64,000 nucleotides of DNA from Massilia sp. H6 (GCF_024802625.1 NZ_CP103371.1:4154001-4218000), one strand, 5' to 3'; positions 44,359 through 56,199 are shown, counted from the first letter of the stretch. Translations and numbers: made by a program. The notes: generated by a model from the sequence alone, not told the origin.

Positions 44359-45056
44359 CAGAACAGTCCGAGAAATTTCTTGACGGTGTTCTTGCGGCCC
44401 GGAACCACCAGGTCGGTGACGCCCTTGTCATTGAAGGCATCGAGCAGCTCCGGAAAGCCCTTGCGCTTGACCAGGTTCAGCTCGGCGTCATAGAGCGGCA
44501 CGACGCAATGGAAATAAACATCCTTGCCGTCCTGCGCCAGCGAAGCGAATGCCTCCGGCGCCGAGGCCGGCGGCAGCAAGATGGCGCCGGTAAAGCCGGC
44601 CCCCTTGGCATAGGGCTTGGCCGGATGGCCATTCGGCACCGTGTGGCCGAGGCCGAGCCAGGTCGCATGCTGGTGCGGATAGTGCGCCAGGTGACGCAGC
44701 AGGGCCAGCGGCCAGTACCAGCGTTCGTCCTGGATCGACTGCGCATCGAGCTTCCAGTCGGCCGGCAGCGCCATCATCAGCTCGCCGTAGGGCGGCGCGC
44801 CGTCTGGCGTCGCCATGGGGCGGCTGCTCATGCCCGACGTCACCAGCCGTAGAAAAGGCGTCTGGGTCGTGGCCGGCACGACGTGGATATCGACCTGGAC
44901 CGGGTCGGCGACGGTATCGTGGAACACCGTATCGATGCGGCCCAGATGCTGGGCAATATGGTCGGCGATCGGGTCGTGCGGCAGCGTAGCAGGCGCCATC
45001 GGCTGCTGGGTCGGGGCGGCGAGCGGGTACAGCGGTGCAATGGTCGGTTCGGTCAT
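44358..45056 (-). CDS. Suppressor-of-fused (SUFU) domain protein
   Basis: Protein of 232 aa starting MTEPTIAPLYPLAAPTQQPM. After a Pro-rich stretch, the SUFU domain (PF05076-like): IDIHVVPATTQTPFLRLVTSGMSSRPM, WPLALLRHLAHYPHQHATWLG, GHTVPNG and FTGAILLPPASAPE. In animals SUFU binds Gli factors, but in bacteria the domain is common in polymorphic-toxin immunity and stand-alone proteins of unknown role. Coupled to the dehydrogenase downstream. A start further upstream would give a long non-conserved extension, so I chose 45056. Confidence 0.83.
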   Translation of the reverse strand: MTEPTIAPLYPLAAPTQQPMAPATLPHDPIADHIAQHLGRIDTVFHDTVADPVQVDIHVVPATTQTPFLRLVTSGMSSRPMATPDGAPPYGELMMALPADWKLDAQSIQDERWYWPLALLRHLAHYPHQHATWLGLGHTVPNGHPAKPYAKGAGFTGAILLPPASAPEAFASLAQDGKDVYFHCVVPLYDAELNLVKRKGFPELLDAFNDKGVTDLVVPGRKNTVKKFLGLF

Positions 45057-45198
45057 GCGCGATGGACAGTAAAAGTAGCTTGTTACGGGAGGCCTATCAT
45101 ACCTTCGCCAGCGCGTGCGGTGGCGAACAGCGCGGCATTGTCCACACCAGTACAATAGTATTCCATACAACATTTTCGATTAGCCAAAAGAGCAACCC

Positions 45199-45753
45199 AT
45201 GCATACTTTGAAGACATTCGCCGGTATTGCCGCCACGTTTGCCGCAGTGATGTTTTCCCCGGCCGCCTACAGCGCCGATGGCATGGTCGACTCGGCATCG
45301 TTCGAAGTCGGCAGCAATCCGCAGCAACGCATGCTGCGCGTGGCGGTGCAAAACGATTGGCAGCAGCGCTGGTTCGCCGGCGGCGGCCGCCACCTGTCGG
45401 GCTATTGGGACACCAGCCTTGCCCTGTGGCGCCTGGACGCCTACCGCAATGTACCCGGCCAGAACAAGAATATCGCCGTGATCGGCTTCACGCCGGTACT
45501 GCGCTACCAAAGCGACAGCAAGCTGGGCCTGTACGGCGAGCTGGGCATTGGAGTGAATTTGCTCTCGACGCTCTACAAGAACAACGACAAGGAATTATCA
45601 ACCGCCTTCCAGTTTGGCGACCATGTCGGGGTGGGCTACACCACCGCCAGATGGGATCTCGGCCTGAAGTTCCAGCACTATTCGAACGCCAGCATCAAGA
45701 GTCCGAACGCGGGCGCAAACTGGATCGTGGCCAAGGCGGCGTACCGCTTCTAA
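45199..45753 (+). CDS. PagL-like lipid A 3-O-deacylase (acyloxyacyl hydrolase)
   Basis: Protein of 184 aa with a signal peptide (MHTLKTFAGIAATFAAVMFSPAAYSA). Outer-membrane beta-barrel of the PagL family: strands such as MLRVAVQNDWQQRWFAGGGRHLSG and YGELGIGVNLLSTLYK, and the active-site segment FQHYSNASIKSPNAGAN. His 160 and Ser 162 correspond to the catalytic His and Ser of Pseudomonas PagL, but the position corresponding to the Glu (14 residues after His) is Asn 174. The family trims the 3-position acyl chain of lipid A. Activity of this copy should therefore be treated as uncertain. Confidence 0.82.
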   Translation: MHTLKTFAGIAATFAAVMFSPAAYSADGMVDSASFEVGSNPQQRMLRVAVQNDWQQRWFAGGGRHLSGYWDTSLALWRLDAYRNVPGQNKNIAVIGFTPVLRYQSDSKLGLYGELGIGVNLLSTLYKNNDKELSTAFQFGDHVGVGYTTARWDLGLKFQHYSNASIKSPNAGANWIVAKAAYRF

Positions 45754-46040
45754 GCCGCTGGTGCCGCTGCGGGATGCAACACCAGGCCCGCTTGACCGAT
45801 CCCGGCACGATCGCGCTGTTGAGTGAACACGCTGGCCTAAGCCGACAGCATCATCGGCGCACGGGTCTCGACGTGTGAAGCCAAGATCACGGCAGGCGAG
45901 AACCAGCCCGGCCCAGGGCATGCGCGCCGCTTATGGCCGATATGTCACAATCAATCGCGACGGGACAGGGGTGATGTTTCCAGGCTGGGGCGCAAAGGCA
46001 GCCGCACGCCAACCAATCAGTCAGACTTGAAGGAATGCGA

Positions 46041-46556
46041 ATGTTTTTTGACAGCTGGGAAAATATCTACCGAGTCATCGTTGTCGGCGTTCTCGCTTAT
46101 GCGGGGCTGGTGGTGCTACTGAGAATAAGCGGCAACCGCACCTTGTCCAAGATGAACGCATTCGACCTGGTCGTGACGGTGGCATTTGGCTCAACCTTAT
46201 CAACCATCCTGGTCAACAAGAATGTCAGCCTGGCCATGGGCCTGACAGCGCTGGCCTTGCTGGTGGTACTGCAGTTGGTCATTACCTGGTGTTCTGTAAG
46301 ATCTTCTTTGGTAAGCAATCTCGTCAAAACCTCACCCACCTTGCTGGTGCTCGATGGCCAACTGCGCCACGCGGCACTGCAGCGCGTGCGGGTGACCTCG
46401 GACGAGGTCATGGTTGCAGTACGTCAACAAGGATTTGGATCGCTGGACAGTATCGACGCGGTGTTCCTTGAAACAGACGGAAGCCTGTCCGTGATTTCAA
46501 CGAGCCAGGCCGGGGACCGGTCCGCTTACAGAGATCTGCTGCCGCCTCACTCATAG
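46041..46556 (+). CDS. DUF421/YetF-type membrane protein
   Basis: Protein of 171 aa from the ATG at 46041 (AAGGA upstream; an ATG six bases earlier is too close to it). Three N-terminal membrane segments (IYRVIVVGVLAYAGLVVLLRI, NAFDLVVTVAFGSTLSTILV, VSLAMGLTALALLVVLQLVI) are followed by a cytoplasmic DUF421 domain: LVKTSPTLLVLDGQLRHAALQRVRVTSDEV and VRQQGFGSLDSIDAVFLETDG. Function in proteobacteria unknown. The stop is within the last codons of an antisense permease remnant. Confidence 0.85.
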   Translation: MFFDSWENIYRVIVVGVLAYAGLVVLLRISGNRTLSKMNAFDLVVTVAFGSTLSTILVNKNVSLAMGLTALALLVVLQLVITWCSVRSSLVSNLVKTSPTLLVLDGQLRHAALQRVRVTSDEVMVAVRQQGFGSLDSIDAVFLETDGSLSVISTSQAGDRSAYRDLLPPHS

Positions 46557-46618
46557 CGCAGCTCTTCGATCGGGTCGAGCAAGCGGGAAGCCGCCCCTGT
46601 CACAAGTTGCCGGATCCA
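46547..46618 (-). pseudogene. C-terminal remnant of a MacB/FtsX-type ABC permease
   Basis: On the minus strand the frame reads GAASRLLDPIEELRYE and a stop; the motif RLDPIExLRYE is the usual end of MacB-like permeases. Only about 24 codons are left before the rRNA operon terminator, so the gene has been cut off. Confidence 0.45.
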
Positions 46619-46624
46619 AAACGC

Positions 46625-46658
46625 AAAAAACCCCACAGAGATCACTCTGTGGGGTTTT
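46625..46658 (-). terminator. rRNA operon 1 intrinsic terminator
   Basis: Stem CCCCACAGAG/CTCTGTGGGG with a 4-nt loop, A-run on one side and T-run on the other; can act in both directions. Confidence 0.85.
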
Positions 46659-46669
46659 GCTTATAACTA

Positions 46670-46783
46670 GCCTGACGATAACCTACTTTCACACTGGTTG
46701 CAGCACTATCATCGGCGCAAAGTCGTTTCACGGTCCTGTTCGGGATGGGAAGGGGTGGGACCGACTTGCTATGGTCATCAGGC
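46670..46783 (-). rRNA. rrf: 5S ribosomal RNA, operon 1
   Basis: The minus strand starts GCCTGATGACCATAGCAAGT and ends with the complementary TATCGTCAGGC, giving the closing stem of 5S rRNA; ACCCCTTCCCATCCCGAACA is a conserved internal block. About 114 nt. Confidence 0.93.
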
Positions 46784-46917
46784 TTTGACTTGTACGAGGT
46801 TTTTGCCAAGTGGCAAAAATCTCTGAATCTGGAAGAAGTAATTGTTGTATTGGGTAGCGAGTATCAACAAACGTGCGCTGTATTCTCGACTTATCTATAT
46901 ACCTACCAAGGTTATAG

Positions 46918-49790
<2,873 letters not shown>

Positions 49791-49930
49791 CTATAACGTT
49801 GGCCCCTGCTGACACAGGGATCGTTATAGAAAATCAAGAGTACAGCTTGTTGCATGTTTGTTGATACTGTATTGCTACCCTAAGCGTGTGCTGTCGCACA
49901 CGCTTAAAAAACTTTTACTTCTTCCAGATT

Positions 49931-49940
49931 GTTAAAGAAC
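49931..49940 (-). promoter_or_regulatory. boxA antitermination site in the 16S-23S spacer
   Basis: GTTCTTTAAC followed by AATCTGGAAG on the minus strand, the rrn boxA that binds NusB/NusE. It lies between tRNA-Ala and 23S. Confidence 0.7.
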
Positions 49941-50032
49941 GAAACAGCTTTGATCGCTAAAAGATCAAACCTAAGTCTCAACCAGGAACTGGTCGACTTA
50001 CGTTTGTACTTTCGAATCATGTAGGCAGTGAT

Positions 50033-50108
50033 TGGTGGAGGATGACGGGATCGAACCGACGACCCCCTGCTTGCAAAGCAGGTGCTCTCCCAGCTGAGCT
50101 AATCCCCC
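50033..50108 (-). tRNA. tRNA-Ala (TGC), operon 1
   Basis: Minus strand GGGGGATTAGCTCAGCTGGG...; anticodon TGC in the loop TTTGCAA; T-loop GGTTCGATCC; CCA end encoded. 76 nt. Confidence 0.97.
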
Positions 50109-50128
50109 AGGATTCTTCTGAACCGCGA

Positions 50129-50205
50129 TGGTAGGGCTGGTTGGACTCGAACCAACGACCCCCGCGTTATCAACACGGTGCTCTAACCAGCTGAGCTACA
50201 GCCCC
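50129..50205 (-). tRNA. tRNA-Ile (GAT), operon 1
   Basis: Minus strand GGGGCTGTAGCTCAGCTGGT...; anticodon GAT in the loop TTGATAA; T-loop GGTTCGAGTCC; CCA end encoded. 77 nt; 20 nt from tRNA-Ala. Confidence 0.97.
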
Positions 50206-50292
50206 GACTTGGAACACTGCTACTGTTTCTTCTAATTATTACAGTCGATAAGAGTGGACGCTCAATGAATGGGCTCTAACCCGGTGCTACTC

Positions 50293-51828
<1,536 letters not shown>

Positions 51829-52011
51829 AATCTCTGTTTAATAGACATTTCTGTCTCCGTCCTTGCAGACGGGTCGCTCACTCAAAATACTGACCGTCAT
51901 CTCATTGCTGAGACAACGCTATTTCTTTTTTGTGAACATTTGATAATTTAAGTAATCAAGAACCGAAGTTCCTGGCACCTTCATCAAACGCCCACACTTA
52001 TCGACTGTAAA

Positions 52012-52023
52012 TTTTTAAAGAGC
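52012..52023 (-). promoter_or_regulatory. boxA in the rRNA operon 1 leader
   Basis: GCTCTTTAAAAA on the minus strand, followed by TTTACAG, matches the leader boxA of rrn operons. Operon 2 has GTTCTTTAAAAA at the same place. Confidence 0.65.
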
Positions 52024-52174
52024 TGTATTCGGTACTGCCTTGCTGCACTTGACGAAGCGTTGTGTTCGTCAGCAGCAGAGAAGAGAGAGTATGCAGTGTT
52101 TCGCGTTTCTCGTCAACCCCTTCGTTTCCTTCGCTATCGCTGCCGTGAAGCTGCGTGTGCGTCGGAGGAGCAGA

Positions 52175-52203
52175 ACTATAGCAAAGGTTTGAGCTACTGA
52201 CAA
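52175..52203 (-). promoter_or_regulatory. rRNA operon 1 promoter
   Basis: Minus-strand TTGTCA (52198-52203), 17-nt spacer, TATAGT (52175-52180), about 345 bp upstream of mature 16S. The bases after the -10 begin TCTGCTCC. Confidence 0.75.
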
Positions 52204-52348
52204 TGCCTGTGTGCGAACGTTTGTCATATTTTTTATCCTGCCCTAGAAGGAAAATGTCGTACCGTACACAGAGCCGACAACATCAGGCTTCGCTTCCTGG
52301 ATTTATCCCGTCCGTCTCTCTTGCGATCGGCTAGCGGCGGCAAAGCCT

Positions 52349-52354
52349 TATAAT
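52349..52354 (+). promoter_or_regulatory. -10 box of the B12 operon
   Basis: TATAAT, perfect match, placing the transcription start about 10 bases before the riboswitch. A clear -35 at standard spacing is not seen. Confidence 0.5.
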
Positions 52355-52365
52355 GGCGGCGTTTT

Positions 52366-52567
52366 GGTGCACGCGTCCGTATTCACGGGCGCAGTTAAAC
52401 GGGAAACACAAAGCCAGTAGTAGGCCAAGGTGTGCTGCCCCCGCAACGGTAAGCAAGTGCCACACGCAGTTTTACTATGCATGCGGCAAGCCATTCTTCA
52501 ACACCACTGTGCTTCAGCATGGGAAGGTTCGATGGCCAGACTTGCCAGCCCGGATACCGGCCAAAAG
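52366..52567 (+). promoter_or_regulatory. Cobalamin (AdoCbl) riboswitch
   Basis: All the expected blocks of the B12 aptamer are present in order: GGTGCACGCG at the start, CAGTTAAACGGGAAACACAA, GTGCTGCCCCCGCAACGGTA, GTGCCACACG, CACCACTG, GGGAAGG and the B12-box-like GCCAGCCCGGATACCGGCC (about 52540-52560). About 110 nt downstream of it comes the btuC start, and a hairpin AGTGCAT/ATGCACT at 52567-52585 lies in the expression-platform zone. It is expected to reduce expression of the genes below when adenosylcobalamin is present. Confidence 0.93.
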
Positions 52568-52675
52568 GTAGGAGTGCATCCCCAATGCACTTCGGTTCAA
52601 TCTGGCCTACGGGGACGTCGGCCGGTTGTCATTGCGCGTGGATGCTGCTTTGCGCGTACCCCGACAAGGAAATGC

Positions 52676-53698
52676 ATGCGTCACCCCGTCCGTTCGCTTA
52701 GCCAACAGGCCACGCTGGTCATCGGCGCACTGATGCTGTGCGCGCTTGCGAGCCTGGTAGTCTCCGGCATGACGGGCTCCGTCGCGATTCCCCCCGCCGA
52801 GCTGCTTGATGCATTGCGCCTGATGATGCGCGGGGAAGCCGGCACGCTCGCCGCCTCGCTGCTCGAACTGCGCGTCGGGCGTGCCCTGACGGCGTTCGTC
52901 ACCGGAGGTGCGCTCGCGCTGGCCGGCGTGATGATGCAGGCGTTGCTGCGCAATCCGCTGGCCGATCCTTACGTACTCGGCGTCTCGGCTGGCGCTTCAG
53001 TCGGCGCCCTGCTCGCACTACTGCTCATGGCAGCGGCGGTCGTGGTCGATTTATCCGCGCTCGGCGGCGCAGTAGCGGTGTCGATGCTGCTCTACCTGCT
53101 GGCTCGGCGCGACCTGCGCAGCGGCCTGGCAGCCGAAGGCGGCAGCTCGATGCTGCTGCTCACTGGGGTGATCCTGTCCTCCGCCTGCATGGCCCTGGTG
53201 ACGCTGATGCTGTCAATCGCACCGGAGGGCCGCTTGCGCGGCATGGTCTTCTGGATGATCGGTGACCTGTCTGGCGCGCCGGTGCGGCTGGCGTCGTGGC
53301 TGGTGCTCGGCGCGGCACTGCTGTATGCCCTGCGCTGCGCGCGCGCCATGAACATCGTCGCACTGCATGCGGAAAGCGCCGCGACCCTCGGCATCCGGGT
53401 CGGCAGGCTGCGCAAGGGTTTGTTTCTGGTATCGGGTGTGCTCACCGCCAGCGCGGTGACCAGTGCCGGCTCGATCGGCTTTGTCGGGCTGATCGTGCCA
53501 CATGCCTGCCGCTTCGCCTTCGGCCCCGATCACCGCGTGCTGGTTCCCGCTGCGGTACTGGCGGGCGGTAGTTTCCTGGTGCTGTGCGATACGCTCGCGC
53601 GCACCGTCATCGCGCCGCAGCAGCTGCCGGTGGGCGCGATCACGGCAATCATCGGTGCACCGGTGTTCCTTTATCAGCTGCACCGCCTGCGGAGATAA
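52676..53698 (+). CDS. btuC: Vitamin B12 ABC transporter permease
   Basis: FecCD-type permease of 340 aa with about ten membrane segments; family blocks LRVGRALTAFVTGGALALAGVMMQALLRNPLADPYVLGVSAGASVGAL, RLRGMVFWMIGDLSG and SAGSIGFVGLIVPHACRF. AAGGAA precedes the ATG at 52676. Because a cobalamin riboswitch lies directly upstream, the substrate is cobalamin or a corrinoid and not iron-siderophore. The ATPase gene follows after 1 nt. No periplasmic binding protein gene (btuF) and no btuB receptor is seen in the window. Confidence 0.9.
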   Translation: MRHPVRSLSQQATLVIGALMLCALASLVVSGMTGSVAIPPAELLDALRLMMRGEAGTLAASLLELRVGRALTAFVTGGALALAGVMMQALLRNPLADPYVLGVSAGASVGALLALLLMAAAVVVDLSALGGAVAVSMLLYLLARRDLRSGLAAEGGSSMLLLTGVILSSACMALVTLMLSIAPEGRLRGMVFWMIGDLSGAPVRLASWLVLGAALLYALRCARAMNIVALHAESAATLGIRVGRLRKGLFLVSGVLTASAVTSAGSIGFVGLIVPHACRFAFGPDHRVLVPAAVLAGGSFLVLCDTLARTVIAPQQLPVGAITAIIGAPVFLYQLHRLRR

Positions 53699-53699
53699 G

Positions 53700-54473
53700 A
53701 TGATCCAGACCGAGCACCTCGACCTGCACATCGGCGGCCGCACCCTCGTGCACCGGCTCGACTGGGCTGCCCGCCCCGGCGAATGCTGGAGCATCATCGG
53801 CCGCAATGGGGCCGGCAAGAGCACACTGTTACGTACCCTCGCCGGTCTGCACCCGCCAGGGGCCGGCGCGGTGCTGGTGCACGGACGTCCGCTCGACTTG
53901 TGGAAGCCGGAAGCACTGGCGCGTGAGCGCGCCTTCCTCGCGCAATCGCGTCATGATGCCTTTGCCTACAGCGTGATCGAAACCGTACTATCGGCGCGTC
54001 ATCCCTATCATGGCAACCGCTATTGGGAAGGCAGCGACGACCACCATGCGGCCATGCGCGCGCTGGCATCGATGGAAGTCGATGACCTTGCCGGTCGCGA
54101 CGTGCGCACCCTGTCTGGCGGCGAGCGGCAGCGGGTCGCCATCGCCGCGCTGCTGGCCCAGGAAACGCCCTTGCTGCTGCTCGACGAACCGGCCAACGCG
54201 CTCGACCTGGCGCATCAGGTGAGCGTCATGGGGCTGCTGGGCCGCCTTTGCCGCGACCACGGCAAAACCGTGGTCATGGTCGGCCACGACCTAAACCTGG
54301 CCTACCGCATTTCAACCCATGCGCTGCTCCTGAAGGGTGATGGGGGATGGCAGGCGGGCCCGGTAGCGCAGACAATGCAGGCGGCGGTGCTGGGCGACTA
54401 CCTGGGCCACCCGATCGACATGCTTGAACACGGCGGGCGCCGCATTTTCATTCCGCTCGAGACGCGGGAATGA
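53700..54473 (+). CDS. btuD: Vitamin B12 ABC transporter ATP-binding protein
   Basis: ATPase of 257 aa. Walker A GRNGAGKST at 34-42, RAFLAQSRHDAFAYSVIETVLSARHP (Q-loop), signature LSGGERQRVAIAALLAQE, Walker B LLLLDEPANALDLAHQ and switch His VVMVGHDLNLAYRI. Fits FecE/BtuD-type partners of FecCD permeases. Its stop TGA overlaps an ATG (ATGA) of the following reading frame. Confidence 0.9.
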   Translation: MIQTEHLDLHIGGRTLVHRLDWAARPGECWSIIGRNGAGKSTLLRTLAGLHPPGAGAVLVHGRPLDLWKPEALARERAFLAQSRHDAFAYSVIETVLSARHPYHGNRYWEGSDDHHAAMRALASMEVDDLAGRDVRTLSGGERQRVAIAALLAQETPLLLLDEPANALDLAHQVSVMGLLGRLCRDHGKTVVMVGHDLNLAYRISTHALLLKGDGGWQAGPVAQTMQAAVLGDYLGHPIDMLEHGGRRIFIPLETRE

Positions 54474-54802
54474 GCGCGTTGCAGGGACAGGAGCGACAAA
54501 CGGCGCATCGAAGGCAAACTTGGCTGGTCGTATTCGTCGACCCGTAAACGCTCGAACGCATGCTGGAGAAAGGCATGGTCAGCCAACAGGTGCACCACGG
54601 CGTGCAGGTCTATGACGCGGTATTGGAAAAGGTCGATACCCTGGCTGCCTTTGCCCACGATTTCGGGAGGCGCGTGATAGAGATGGATGCGCCGCTTCCG
54701 GTCATGATGTTCAGCGGCAGCAAGCTGGTTGACGCGCAGAAGCTCGCCCAGCTCGAACAGTTGCTGCAGTACTGGCCGGACGACGCGGACCAGTCGCAGT
54801 GA
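54470..54802 (+). pseudogene. Small gene with in-frame stop, in the B12 operon
   Basis: Frame beginning at an ATG that overlaps the btuD stop (ATGA), 25 codons (MSALQGQERQTAHRRQTWLV...VDP) followed by TAA at 54545-54547 and then 85 further codons in the same frame: TLERMLEKGMVSQQVHHGVQ ... DAQKLAQLEQLLQYWPDD. Composition and ending are protein-like on both sides of the TAA, so the parent was probably a ~110-aa protein now interrupted. Translation may alternatively restart at ATG 54560 or 54575 (the latter after GGAGAAAGG) to give an 80- or 75-aa product. No family recognised. The stop overlaps the next start (GTGA). Confidence 0.5.
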
Positions 54803-55110
54803 GCGTGCTTGACCTTCTACTCGCGCGGCTACTGTTGGCGGCGGCGGGATCGTTGCTGGCCGGATGCGCGGTCTGGGGCATTGCCACGCTCTGCCGCCGA
54901 TGCCTGCCGGGGCTCTCGCTACAGCGCTCGTTCTGGCTAGTGGCGCAGCTGGCGGTGACGGCGGTGTTTGCCGCGATGCTGTTGCCGCCGGCCGAGCGCC
55001 TGCGGGTAGTGCCCGTGATCGACATGGACGAGCACCCGGCGCGGCGTGCCGACCCGGGTGCGGAGCGCGCTGCCAACGATTTTCGCAACGTTATGAGGGT
55101 CTTGAAATGA
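54799..55110 (+). CDS. Short membrane protein, possible M56/BlaR1-type N-terminal fragment
   Basis: 103 aa from the GTG at 54799. Two hydrophobic segments (LLLARLLLAAAGSLLAGCAVWGIATL and SFWLVAQLAVTAVFAAMLL) are followed by a soluble tail (PAERLRVVPVIDMDEHPARR). The pattern resembles the start of M56/BlaR1-like membrane metalloproteases, but the protease domain (HEXXH) is absent, so this is either a truncated relative or an unrelated small protein. The stop TGA overlaps the ATG of the beta-lactamase gene (ATGA). The homology is a weak inference. Confidence 0.45.
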   Translation: MSVLDLLLARLLLAAAGSLLAGCAVWGIATLCRRCLPGLSLQRSFWLVAQLAVTAVFAAMLLPPAERLRVVPVIDMDEHPARRADPGAERAANDFRNVMRVLK

Positions 55111-55994
55111 AAAAGAAGTATGCGAGCTTGTCCGCGATCGCCTTGGCTGCCTGCCTGGCGAGCGCTCAGGCAGCGGACTGGTACGCCCCACAAGAGCCAT
55201 TTGCCGTTTACGGCAATACCTATTATGTCGGCACCGGCGGCATCAGTGCGTTGCTGGTCACTTCAGAGGCCGGCCATGTGCTGATCGATGTCGGCGCGCC
55301 GAAGTCGCCAGCGCGGATCGCGCAACATATCCGCAAATTGGGATTCAAGGTCGAAGACATCCGCTACATCCTCAATTCGCATGCCCACCACGATCACGCG
55401 GGCGGCATTGGCGAACTGCAGAAGCTGAGCGGTGCCACGGTATTGGCCAGTCCCGCTTCGCTGGCCCTGATCTCGAGCGGTCAGCCGGACCACACCGACC
55501 CGCAATTGCGCCATCTGCTGCCGATGACGCCGGTGAAGAAGGTTGGTGTTGTTCATGACGGCGAGGTGGTCAGGCTCGGGCCGATCGCGCTCACCGCGCA
55601 CTTCACGCCCGGACATACCAAAGGAGGAACCAGCTGGACCTGGCAATCAATGGAAAACGGAAGGGTGGTCAATATGGTGTATGCAGACAGCTTGTATGCC
55701 TTGTCCGGCGATGACGTGCGCTTTAGCGACAACCCAGGTTACCCCGATGCGCAAGCCGCCGTCGAGACATCCATCGCCAGAATCGCGTCGCTGCAATGCG
55801 ATGTACTGGTGGCCGCGCACCCGGAGCTGAGCGGTTTGTGGAAAAGAAAGGCCCGGCAACCGGAACTCGGCAATGCGGCCTTCATCGATCCGGAGGCATG
55901 CCGCAACTACGCGGTGAATGCCCGAACTTGGCTTGCAAAAACCCTCGCCGAAGACGCAACAAGCGCCGCACTCAAGGGCAGTAAGGCACGGTAA
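55107..55994 (+). CDS. Subclass B3-like metallo-beta-lactamase, exported
   Basis: Protein of 295 aa with a signal peptide (MKKKYASLSAIALAACLASA, cleavage likely at AQA-AD). Metallo-beta-lactamase fold: the zinc motif is NSHAHHDHAGGIG with His 92, His 94, Asp 96 and His 97; further ligands are His 170 in FTPGHTKGGTSW and His 238 in VAAHPE. This order (HxHxDH, H, H) and GTGGISALLVTSEAGHVLIDVG near the start fit subclass B3 and its subfamily relatives. The enzyme would act in the periplasm; whether it hydrolyses beta-lactams or another substrate is not known. Its start overlaps the stop of the previous frame, placing it last in the riboswitch-led operon; convergent with rRNA operon 2. Confidence 0.87.
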   Translation: MKKKYASLSAIALAACLASAQAADWYAPQEPFAVYGNTYYVGTGGISALLVTSEAGHVLIDVGAPKSPARIAQHIRKLGFKVEDIRYILNSHAHHDHAGGIGELQKLSGATVLASPASLALISSGQPDHTDPQLRHLLPMTPVKKVGVVHDGEVVRLGPIALTAHFTPGHTKGGTSWTWQSMENGRVVNMVYADSLYALSGDDVRFSDNPGYPDAQAAVETSIARIASLQCDVLVAAHPELSGLWKRKARQPELGNAAFIDPEACRNYAVNARTWLAKTLAEDATSAALKGSKAR

Positions 55995-56040
55995 GGGGTG
56001 TGCAGGGCGAGCCGCCGATGGGGCCGGCGCGCCCAAACGC

Positions 56041-56074
56041 AAAAAACCCCACAGAGATCACTCTGTGGGGTTTT
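56041..56074 (-). terminator. rRNA operon 2 terminator (bidirectional)
   Basis: Same stem CCCCACAGAG/CTCTGTGGGG as operon 1, 46 nt past the beta-lactamase stop; it probably also ends that plus-strand operon. Confidence 0.85.
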
Positions 56075-56085
56075 GCTTATAACTA

Positions 56086-56199
56086 GCCTGACGATAACCT
56101 ACTTTCACACTGGTTGCAGCACTATCATCGGCGCAAAGTCGTTTCACGGTCCTGTTCGGGATGGGAAGGGGTGGGACCGACTTGCTATGGTCATCAGGC
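56086..56199 (-). rRNA. rrf: 5S ribosomal RNA, operon 2
   Basis: Sequence identical in the parts compared to 46670-46783. Confidence 0.93.

Noticed and set aside
45754-46040. 287-bp stretch between the PagL and DUF421 genes
   Set aside because: No convincing open frame, RNA or repeat; short antisense frames look like chance.
46800-46819. TTTTTGCCA/TGGCAAAAA palindrome between 5S and 23S
   Set aside because: Could be called a terminator, but it is inside the rRNA transcript and the stem has few GC pairs; probably a processing structure.
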